Assembly (NCBI GenBank): GCA_903856555.1 | Contig: CAIOCC010000197.1 | Location: 1 to 21,106, forward strand | Origin: an uncultured Bacteroidota bacterium | Lineage (GTDB): Bacteria > Bacteroidota > Bacteroidia > UBA7662 | Reading direction: 5' to 3' | DNA length: 21,106 nt | Part shown: in pieces, positions 7,721 through 15,300 of the stretch | Numbering within the stretch: the first letter of the stretch is position 1 | Layout: the number at the start of each line of letters is the position of its first letter | Program-made: the position numbers and the translations under genes | Notes under the pieces: model-generated | Told to the model about the DNA's origin: nothing | Seen by the model: only the letters and a program-made list of their open reading frames with translations | Databases searched by the model: none

Positions 7721-8395
7721 TTAGTCCCTACGATTCATGAAAATCGAAACGTAATACAGGAGGGTTGCCAGGGACGAAAGCGCAGCAATAACATAGGTCA
7801 TCGCAGCCCAATTCAAGGCATCCTTGGCCATGGTATGTTGCTGACTCTGGGCAATATTGCTGCGATCCAACCAAACCAAAGCCCGACGCGATGCGTCAAA
7901 TTCAACCGGCAGGGTCACAAAGGTGAACAAAGTGGTCCCGGCAAAGAGAACTATTCCCACCAACAGAAGTTGAGGAAAGGCCTGCAAGGTCAGCACCCCG
8001 GCCAAAAGAATCCATGGCATGATTCGGCTGGTAACACTGAGTGCAGGCACCATCGCCGAACGGAATTGCAACCACGAATAAGCAGTGGCATGCTGAACCG
8101 CATGGCCCACTTCGTGGGCAGCAACCGCCGCGGCCGCCACCGAGCGCCCGTAATAAACTTCTTGACTCAGATTCACCGTCCGCTTGGTTGGATCGTAGTG
8201 GTCGGTCAACTGCCCACCCGTCGAGATGACTTGGACATCTTTGATATTGTGTTCCGCAAGCATGCGCTGGGCAACTTCCTCACCGGTCAGGCCGGAAGAC
8301 AAGGGCGTTGCAGCGTACAGCTTAAAGCGACTTTTGAAACGAGCACCGACCAGCCAAGAGGCTAGCATGATACCGAGCATGAGGACCAGAGACAT
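7721..8395 (-). CDS. YugP-type membrane zinc metallopeptidase
   Basis: The 224-residue protein belongs to the Zn_peptidase_2 (YugP-like) family. The zinc-binding HEVGH motif (H94, E95, H98) sits in AAHEVGHAVQHA. Upstream are the family-typical LTDHYDP and VNLSQEVYYGRS, and downstream VEFDASRRAL. There is one N-terminal hydrophobic segment (about residues 3-16), a hydrophobic pair around 126-160, and a C-terminal segment, so the protein is an integral membrane peptidase with its active site near the inner membrane. Its substrates are unknown. It lies 33 bases after the MoxR-type ATPase gene and 13 bases before tatD. Confidence 0.9.
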   Translation of the reverse strand: MSLVLMLGIMLASWLVGARFKSRFKLYAATPLSSGLTGEEVAQRMLAEHNIKDVQVISTGGQLTDHYDPTKRTVNLSQEVYYGRSVAAAAVAAHEVGHAVQHATAYSWLQFRSAMVPALSVTSRIMPWILLAGVLTLQAFPQLLLVGIVLFAGTTLFTFVTLPVEFDASRRALVWLDRSNIAQSQQHTMAKDALNWAAMTYVIAALSSLATLLYYVSIFMNRRD

Positions 8396-8428
8396 AAGGT
8401 TGGGATTTAGAGAGGTTAACGGGTTGGT

Positions 8429-9466
8429 TTACCTTTTGGTATCAAATTTCGTGCCAAAACCCGAATCGGCCAGCAAACGTTCGACGAGATCCTGCGGGCG
8501 CAATCCCTGGGCCTCTGCTTTGTAATTCAAAACCATCCGGTGAGCTAACACCTCGACCGCTACCGCCTGCACATCTTCGATGTCAGGACTGTATTTGCCC
8601 AGGGTGGCGGCATGGCATTTGGCCCCCAGAACTAGGTACTGCGAGGCCCGTGGGCCGGCACCCCATTGCACCAATTCTTTGGTCCATGGGGCCGCATGTT
8701 CGGTTCCAGGGCGGGTCGAAGCCGCCAAGCGGACCGCGTATTCCACGACATGGTCGGTCACCGGCATTCGGCGAATCAGTTCCTGAAAATAAAGGAGCCC
8801 TGCGGCATCCAAAACTTTGGAAGGAGATTCGCTGCGGGGCATCGTCGTTTGGCGAACCACCGTCACCTCTTGGGCCAAGGTCGGATAACCCATCTGAATC
8901 TGAAACATGAAACGGTCCAGTTGCGCTTCGGGCAATGGGTAGGTTCCCTCTTGTTCGATGGGGTTTTGGGTGGCCAATACAAAAAAAGGCGAGGGCAAGG
9001 GATAGGTCTGCCCTGCAACGGTTAACTGCCGTTCCTGCATGGCCTCCAGCAAGGCGGATTGGGTCTTGGGCGGAGTTCGATTGATTTCATCGGCCAGAAC
9101 CATGTTCGCAAAGAGGGGGCCCGGCACAAAACGGAACTGTCGGTTCGCGTCCAGTATTTCCGAACCGGTAATATCGCCCGGCATCAGGTCCGGTGTAAAC
9201 TGAATTCTTTTGAAATCCAAATCAAGGACGGCACTAATCGTTTGAACCAAGGTGGTTTTGGCAAGACCTGGCACACCGACCAAAAAACAATGGCCGTTGG
9301 CCAACAAAGCCATCCATACCGAATGAATGGCGTCGGTTTGGCCCACCAGGACCTTTCCTGTTTCGCGCAGGAAATCTCCGTAGAGTTTTTTGAGTCCGTC
9401 GACCGCTTCGCGATCGGATCCGTAATTCCAGTTCATGTTGCAATTTAGGGTTGAACCCGCATTCAT
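8429..9466 (-). CDS. MoxR-type AAA+ ATPase
   Basis: The 345-residue protein has the MoxR layout: Walker A GVPGLAKT at 64-71, Walker B MVLADE at 122-127, NRTPPKTQSALLEAMQE at 129-145, sensor 1 TQNP at 167-170 and the EAQLDRF arginine-finger region at 180-186. MoxR ATPases act as chaperones for metal-cofactor or protein-complex assembly, usually with a DUF58 or VWA-domain partner. No such partner follows here; a membrane peptidase gene does. The ATG at 9466 overlaps the gpmA stop by four bases (ATGA), which supports coupled translation; an internal ATG at 9436 could also serve. Confidence 0.92.
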   Translation of the reverse strand: MNAGSTLNCNMNWNYGSDREAVDGLKKLYGDFLRETGKVLVGQTDAIHSVWMALLANGHCFLVGVPGLAKTTLVQTISAVLDLDFKRIQFTPDLMPGDITGSEILDANRQFRFVPGPLFANMVLADEINRTPPKTQSALLEAMQERQLTVAGQTYPLPSPFFVLATQNPIEQEGTYPLPEAQLDRFMFQIQMGYPTLAQEVTVVRQTTMPRSESPSKVLDAAGLLYFQELIRRMPVTDHVVEYAVRLAASTRPGTEHAAPWTKELVQWGAGPRASQYLVLGAKCHAATLGKYSPDIEDVQAVAVEVLAHRMVLNYKAEAQGLRPQDLVERLLADSGFGTKFDTKR

Positions 9467-10068
9467 AGGGTTTGGGCCGATTCTATTCCCAGGTCTTGAT
9501 TCAAAAGATAAACCCTCGGCGTAGCGGTTGGCAGCTCAAACTGTAAGATTTGTTCGGGTGTTAATTTTTCGAGTTCCATGATGAGGGCCCGCAGTGAATT
9601 TCCATGAGCAACAATCAGTAGGTTTTGACCTTGTCGCAACAAGGGCTCGATCATCGCCTTGTAGTACGGCAGAACCCGTGCTGCTGTATCCTTGAGGCTC
9701 TCCCCACCGGGTGGCGGTATATCGTAGCTCCGTCGCCATTGATGAACTTGATCGGCCCCAAATCGAGCGACCGTTTCGTCTTTGTTCAGGCCTTGCAGTT
9801 CCCCGTACATACGTTCGTTGAGGGCGGGGTCTGCCGTTATGGGGCATTGATTCTGCCCTGTTTCTTGCAGGATCAGCGAGAGGGTATCGGCGGCCCTTCG
9901 CAGTCCACTTACAAAGGCCCGGTCAAAATTCATACCGGCCAACTTAACGCCTGCGTTTCTGGCTTCTTCCTTGCCCTTCTCAGTCAAGTCAACATCCACC
10001 CATCCCGTAAAACGATTTTCAAGATTCCATTGGGATTGTCCATGACGGACCAAAACAAGTCTGCTCAT
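9463..10068 (-). CDS. gpmA: 2,3-bisphosphoglycerate-dependent phosphoglycerate mutase
   Basis: The 201-residue enzyme interconverts 3- and 2-phosphoglycerate in glycolysis and gluconeogenesis. The phosphohistidine motif is LVRHGQSQWN at 6-15 (H9), followed by RFTGWVDVDLTEKG at 19-32, the ERMYGELQGLNK loop at 85-96, and the second histidine in VAHGNSLRALI (H155). It is shorter than the roughly 250-residue E. coli enzyme, lacking C-terminal sequence, but all catalytic motifs are present, as in other short forms. It lies six bases after the DUF721 gene and shares ATGA with the downstream MoxR-type gene. Confidence 0.93.
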   Translation of the reverse strand: MSRLVLVRHGQSQWNLENRFTGWVDVDLTEKGKEEARNAGVKLAGMNFDRAFVSGLRRAADTLSLILQETGQNQCPITADPALNERMYGELQGLNKDETVARFGADQVHQWRRSYDIPPPGGESLKDTAARVLPYYKAMIEPLLRQGQNLLIVAHGNSLRALIMELEKLTPEQILQFELPTATPRVYLLNQDLGIESAQTL

Positions 10069-10074
10069 ATCTTT

Positions 10075-10383
10075 TTAATAAGTTCGTATTTCCTTGAGAT
10101 GCGCGCGTTCCTCACCGCCACGCAAAGCATCCAACCACTCTCGCTGACGCAGATGCACCTCTTGTTGAGAGGCTGCATCACTCATACGGACCCAAACAAT
10201 GCTTCCCCCGTCCCAACGAAGCGCATGGGTACGGGAAGCCAACGCAGGTCCGACTGTTTGTTCCCAAGTATTTCGTAACAATTCTTGTTGCATCGCGCCC
10301 GTATGACCGTACCGCTTGGCCCAGGCCTTGACCCAATCACCCAACGGCGGCAAATCTTTGGGAGAATTCATAACAATATACAA
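10075..10383 (-). CDS. DUF721 / DciA-like protein
   Basis: The 102-residue protein has a DUF721-type core: WEQTVGPALASRTHALRW at 40-57, SIVWVRMSDAASQQEVHLRQ at 61-80 and a short C-terminal strand. DciA members load or regulate the replicative DnaB helicase in many bacteria, but small DUF721 proteins are diverse, so that role is inferred. The first ATG (10383) lies three bases after the lipA stop; a second ATG at 10371 would remove four residues. The gene sits between lipA and gpmA, whose start follows six bases after its stop. Confidence 0.8.
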   Translation of the reverse strand: MYIVMNSPKDLPPLGDWVKAWAKRYGHTGAMQQELLRNTWEQTVGPALASRTHALRWDGGSIVWVRMSDAASQQEVHLRQREWLDALRGGEERAHLKEIRTY

Positions 10384-10386
10384 AAA

Positions 10387-11283
10387 TCACGAATGGATTG
10401 CCCCGGCATTGCGGGGATGGAGATGACGCTCCGCATGGTACGAAGAGCGGACCAGAGGCCCGGCTTCCACCCATTCCAATCCCATTTCTAGGCCCCAGGA
10501 GGCATACAATTCAAATTGCTCGGGGCGGATGTATTCTTGGACGGGCAAATGGTTTTTGGTGGGCTGCAGGTATTGACCAATGGTCACCACGTCAACACCG
10601 CATTGTTGCAAATCCGCCAAAATTCCCCGCACTTCTTCGGGGGTTTCGCCCAAGCCGACCATGAAACCGGTTTTGGTCCGCAGCCCCGCTTTTTTGATGC
10701 GGGCCAATTGCTCCAAACTGCGTTCATAGCGGGCCTGGGGCCGCACGGTGCGGTAAAGTCGGGCGATGGTTTCCATGTTATGAGAAACCACTTCGGGCTT
10801 GGATTCCATGATGGTTTCCAAGGCTTCCCAATGCGCTTTGACATCCGGTATCAAGGTTTCCATGGTGGTCCCAGGCGATACGCGACGAATTTCGCGGACC
10901 GTCGCAGCCCAAACCCCCGCCCCACGATCCGGCAACTCATCTCGGTTCACCGAGGTTAACACGGCATGCTTGACCTCCATGCGACGAACCGCATCGGCCA
11001 CTCGGTAGGGCTCCTCCAAATCCAAAACACCGGGGCGACCGGTCGCAACGGCACAAAAGGAACAAGCCCGGGTGCAGACATTCCCCAAAATCATGAAGGT
11101 GGCGGTACCGGCTCCCCAGCATTCGCCCATATTGGGGCAATTACCACTCTCGCAAATGGTATGCAGGCGGTACTGGTCCACCAAGCCCCGAACTTTGCGA
11201 AATTCTGGTCCCGTAGGGAGCTTCACCCGCAACCAAGGTGGCTTGCGCTGCGGTTGTTGTTCAATCGTTAGGGTCTCCTCCAT
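10387..11283 (-). CDS. lipA: Lipoyl synthase
   Basis: The 298-residue radical-SAM enzyme inserts two sulfur atoms into protein-bound octanoyl groups to form lipoyl cofactor for 2-oxoacid dehydrogenases and the glycine cleavage system. The auxiliary cluster motif has C44, C49 and C55 (CESGNCPNMGEC), and the radical-SAM motif is CTRACSFC with C70, C74 and C77. NMETIARLYRTVRPQA and TGFMVGLGE follow. The C-terminal RSSYHAE contains the conserved serine region that binds the auxiliary cluster. The ATG at 11283 gives the expected length; a longer upstream frame would overlap the preceding gene. It starts 43 bases after that gene's stop. Confidence 0.96.
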   Translation of the reverse strand: MEETLTIEQQPQRKPPWLRVKLPTGPEFRKVRGLVDQYRLHTICESGNCPNMGECWGAGTATFMILGNVCTRACSFCAVATGRPGVLDLEEPYRVADAVRRMEVKHAVLTSVNRDELPDRGAGVWAATVREIRRVSPGTTMETLIPDVKAHWEALETIMESKPEVVSHNMETIARLYRTVRPQARYERSLEQLARIKKAGLRTKTGFMVGLGETPEEVRGILADLQQCGVDVVTIGQYLQPTKNHLPVQEYIRPEQFELYASWGLEMGLEWVEAGPLVRSSYHAERHLHPRNAGAIHS

Positions 11284-11326
11284 CAGGTCCCAAAAATACG
11301 GCGGTGTTCGGATGAATTCCGAACCT

Positions 11327-12148
11327 TTAGTTGCGCCTACCCACTTGGTAGGACAAATAAACGCAAGCCAAAAAGGGCGAACGATCCACAAAAGCCATCA
11401 TGGTCAAAGGCTTGACAAAAAGTCCCCCCATGAGCCCGATTTCCACAGCCTGCGGTGCTCGTCGCTGTTTCCCCCATTGGGCAACCAACCCGCCTTTCGC
11501 ATAGAAACCAGGCGTTACCCGTATCGCATCCAGACCCCGGTAAAAAGGCGATGCCCCAGCTATATTGCCTGCGTTGTGCTTGCCCGGATCAAACGCCTCG
11601 GCCTTCTGAATGAAGGGCTGGTCCTTGGACGTTTCGGGATCTTCGTTGGCATAGATGATTTGCAAAAAAACCGGCTTGAGCAGAGCCAGGCTTAAGCCCG
11701 TCGACCATGTTCCCCTTAATTCCACCCCGTGATGGAGACCTCTCTCCATCCACAGGTACGATGTACCCCAACCCGCCTGAAACGAAAATGTCTCGTTCAA
11801 AAGACCGGGCGTGTAGATACTGGCCCCGTCATCCGGATTGGCCTGGGTTTTGAATGCATTGGGATGTTTCCAACGAAAAAGGGTCAGCTCAACCTGGGAT
11901 TCGGTGGCAAAGGTCCGGTTCTGAATGATTTTGCCCCCCAGCCACCAACCCGCACTGTGCAATCCACCACCCAGGTTGTACCCATTGTAAAACTCGGGTA
12001 AGGAACCCGCGTTACGCTGTTCCCATTCCAAACTGCCAAAGAATTCGTTTCCTTGGGCGACCACAGGCTTCGTCTGCAATGCGCACCATAGGCTTAGCAT
12101 ACCGCAAAGCAGGCACCATAGATATCTAGGACTGCGATGGTTTGCCAT
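11327..12148 (-). CDS. Predicted exported outer-membrane-type protein of unknown function
   Basis: The product has 273 residues from the ATG at 12148, chosen because it places a signal peptide at the N-terminus (basic start, hydrophobic core YLWCLLCGMLSLWC, cleavage near VVA|Q at residue 31). The mature part has alternating aromatic and hydrophobic strands with glycine-rich turns (NGYNLGGGLHSAGWWLGGK, VRVTPGFYAKGGLVAQWG) and ends in a short beta strand (VYLSYQVG) just before the C-terminus. This pattern suggests an outer-membrane beta-barrel. I recognise no named family. Its ATG lies 13 bases after the stop of the small lipoprotein gene, so the two may act together at the envelope, which is inference. 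Confidence 0.75.
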   Translation of the reverse strand: MANHRSPRYLWCLLCGMLSLWCALQTKPVVAQGNEFFGSLEWEQRNAGSLPEFYNGYNLGGGLHSAGWWLGGKIIQNRTFATESQVELTLFRWKHPNAFKTQANPDDGASIYTPGLLNETFSFQAGWGTSYLWMERGLHHGVELRGTWSTGLSLALLKPVFLQIIYANEDPETSKDQPFIQKAEAFDPGKHNAGNIAGASPFYRGLDAIRVTPGFYAKGGLVAQWGKQRRAPQAVEIGLMGGLFVKPLTMMAFVDRSPFLACVYLSYQVGRRN

Positions 12149-12161
12149 GAGGCAGGAAAAT

Positions 12162-12302
12162 CTAAAGGATGGTGCGCACCGATGCATGATCCGAAACAAC
12201 GTCGGATTTGGGTGCATCGTACCGGGCATAGGCCGGGCATCGCCGATGGCAAGATGCTCCTAACAGGCCCAAAGCAATCAGGGAAAACCAAATTTTTCGC
12301 AT
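12162..12302 (-). CDS. 46-residue lipoprotein
   Basis: The short ORF reads MRKIWFSLIALGLLGASC then HRRCPAYARYDAPKSD and ends in TAG at 12162. It has a basic start, a hydrophobic core and a lipobox-like GASC with the modified cysteine at residue 18, so it would be cleaved to a mature peptide of about 29 residues. The mature N-terminus carries a second cysteine in CPAY, a motif I associate with tiny lipoproteins of Bacteroidota, from memory rather than from a search. It lies 13 bases before the outer-membrane-type gene and is the first gene of the minus-strand run. Its function is unknown. Confidence 0.65.
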   Translation of the reverse strand: MRKIWFSLIALGLLGASCHRRCPAYARYDAPKSDVVSDHASVRTIL

Positions 12303-12328
12303 ACCCAAATCTAAAGCCTACCAAGCAC

Positions 12329-12352
12329 AAAGCCACCCCGGGGGGTGGCTTT
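12329..12352 (-). terminator. Terminator after the giant surface-protein gene
   Basis: AAAGCCACCCC and GGGGTGGCTTT form a perfect 11-base stem. On the minus strand it is followed by a weakly T-rich stretch (GTGCTTGG). It lies 27 bases after the giant gene's stop and 26 bases before the small lipoprotein ATG, so it should separate the two transcripts. Confidence 0.7.
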
Positions 12353-12379
12353 GCAACTTGATTAAGTACGCTATGAAGC

Positions 12380-15300
12380 TTAGTGCGCTTTTTGAACCGG
12401 AACGCGGGTGCGGTAGGTACGACCGTTGGCCTCCAATTCGACCTGCAGTTCGTAACGACCGTTGGCCAAGTGACTCAAGTCCAAATTCAGTTCGGTATTC
12501 AAGGTCGTTGCACGCATATTCATGCTAGCAACCGTTTTGCCAAGAACATCGACCGCACGGACACGCACTTCACCTGCAACAGGCAGGCTCAGGCTGAGCT
12601 TGCTCAAACCGTTGGTTGGGTTTGGATAAACCCCGGCAACGAGATCTTCGTTCAAAACACGCACGGAGGGAATACGCAGACCGACCATATCGTAGATCTG
12701 GGCCAAAGGATTGGCCATTTCGCTTCCTTCACCAACCAACCAAGCTTTGGCAGGCACCGATGCATCTGTTGCAATCCGCATCCGGAACAAGGACTGTCCG
12801 CTTTCCAGGTTGACACCGTTGACATCAAACCAGGTCAAACGCAGTTGGCCGTTGTGGATATTGTAATCAAAGCGACCACCGGATAGATTGGAAACCACTT
12901 GCTCGATCTGAACTCCTGCGGGAATATCCAAGACCAAGGAGAGAGCTCCCAATTCAAGGCTACGATCCACACGGACATCCACCCATTCGCCGTCTTTGGC
13001 AGATTGGACACCGTTTTCGCTCAGGTTCAGTCCGATAAACTGACGACCTGCAGCGGGCGCATAGGAATTGTTGACATCACCCAAGCAGATGCCAAAGAGG
13101 TCTGCGGTAACCTCGCTGAGGTTGAGGTTGTAGTTTTTGGACTCAAACTTCCAATCACCGGCAGGGAAACTGTTGCGCGTACCGTTGAAGCGATTGATAA
13201 TCATCAAGGCGTCCGTAGCGTTCACCAAATTGCTCAGGTTGACATCAGCAGCTGCCAAATTCAAACCCGATACCAATCCAATACCCTGGTAGTGACGAGT
13301 GGTTGCCAAGGCATCGGTTGCGGTGATACCACCCCAAGCCTTGTTGGTGCTGGCAGTCAATGTGACGGCACCGTTACCCAAGCCCATTAGAGCGAAGGAA
13401 CCATTGGCACCGGTTGTGGCTGATGCAGAAGCTGCTCCCGTTAGGGTCACCGTGCTGTTATCCAGCACCGATGCACCGCCCTGGTAACGAAGGACACCGC
13501 TGATTTCGCTGGTGGTTACTTCCAAAGACCAATCGTCGATACCGATATAGCCTGCATTCGCAACAGAGTAAGCGCGAATACCCAAGTAGTAAACACCAGA
13601 GGCGGCAGGTGTAAAGCGAGCCGATCTGGACTGCCAACCCGAAGCTTGCAACAAGGAATCATTGAAGACACGAGGACCGGCAAGCATGGACGTTGAACTG
13701 CGAGTATTGGCCAAATAGACCCCTAAACGCTCACGATTAGGGCCGTTACCAGGAGCACGCACTTTGAAGCGAAGGGTATAGGTTGTTCCGCCTACCAAGT
13801 TGTAACCAGTGGTGAAGGCCCAATCGCTCTTGGCCGTGGTTACCGTGGGGAAAGATGCCAAAATATTGTCGCCGGATGTGGTACCAATATTCGAACCCGT
13901 CAAAGCAAAGACTCTCCAAGCAGAGCTTGTAGACGTACCGTTGGCGCGGGTCCAGCATGGAGGAACAGCTGTACCGGTATTGGCCGTACCACCAGTAGCG
14001 GTATAGCTATCAAAATTCTCGGTGGTAGGCACATTGGACTCCAAACAGTTGGTGGTGAAGGAAACAGGACCCACCCATGAAGAAGTTCCAACAGCACAAG
14101 CAGAACGAACCCATGCACTGTAAACCGTTGCGGGGTTCAGACCGGTCAAGGCAGCAGGCGATGTAGCTGAGCTATGGGTTGGAACGGATGCTCCAGTTGG
14201 GGCTGTTGTCGAAGTGCTGACAAACAACTGGTACCCGTTGGCTGGAGCCGAAGCAGGAGCTGTCCAAGAAATGGAAACCGTCGAAGAACCAACGCTGCCT
14301 GCAACCACCGCAGGGGCGGTAGGAGCTGTACATGGAGGAGGATTCGCAACACGGATGTTATCCAGGTACAGGTTGTTACCATACTCTGAAATACCCTTGA
14401 AAGAAATCCGGTTGGTATTGGCGGGCAGATTGACCGTCTTCAGACCCCATTGGGCCGAGGTAGGCACAAAACTAGAGGTGGTCGTTCCTGCTGTATTTAG
14501 AGGACCGGTTGGTCCACCGTTCATGATTTCAAGGCTGGAGTAAGTGGCGCCACCATCGGTGGAAGCCAAAATTTCCAACTTATCAATTTCAGCAGAAGAG
14601 TACGCGGCGTAGGCGTAGTTAAAGGTCAAGATAGCTCCAACAGGATTTGCGGTGAAGGTCGGGGTGTTTAGGCTAAAGGAGCCTGATTCAATACCGTAAA
14701 AAGGAATACGCATGGCAAAAGTGTCGGCCAGAGCAGGTGTTTGGTTGGACGGAGCCGAACCAGCCGAGAGGCGGATGTACTGCCAACCTGGTGTGGAACC
14801 CGCCGCGAAATTTCCTGACCAACAAGAAACTGTCCCTTGAGCTGTTTCGAAACTCTCAAAGAAAGGCAGGGTAAATACACTGCAAAGGGTGCGGAAACTA
14901 ACAGGGCCAATCCAAGGAGATTTCTCGTTCGCATTACAGACAGCACGGAGATAGACATGGTAAACGGTATTAGAGGCCAAACCAGTCGCGGTGTATGGAT
15001 TAGTCGTAACTGCGGTCCCGTTTCCGGTAGGCACACCAACGGACGTTTGAATGGAAACTTCCCAAGCTGTTTCGGTACCGCCTGCAGTCCAAGCAAAGGT
15101 CGCGCCGTTGGCCGTAATAGCTGAAGAAGCCAATCCGGATGGAGTTGCACAAGCGGGAGGCAAGATGGTGAGATTCAGTGTGACGACCGAATCACAACCG
15201 TTGGCTGCTGCGCCAGCGCATACCTTGGTATAAGTGCCCGAGGCGCTGTAAACCTGACCACATACCGAGAAGGTCGTGTTGTAAGGAATGGTTTCGTTCA

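Noticed and set aside
11284..11391. N-terminal extension of lipA
   Set aside because: It overlaps the end of the upstream gene and adds sequence absent from lipoyl synthases; ATG 11283 gives the family length.
12306..12313. TAGATTTG on the minus strand, a full match to the -7 motif, just upstream of the small lipoprotein ATG
   Set aside because: Transcription would start inside the ATG, and no TTTG lies at the required spacing upstream.
12094..12336. 80-residue minus-strand frame overlapping the small lipoprotein
   Set aside because: It lacks a lipoprotein signal or any recognisable motif and runs across the start of the barrel-like gene; the 12162-12302 frame is better supported.
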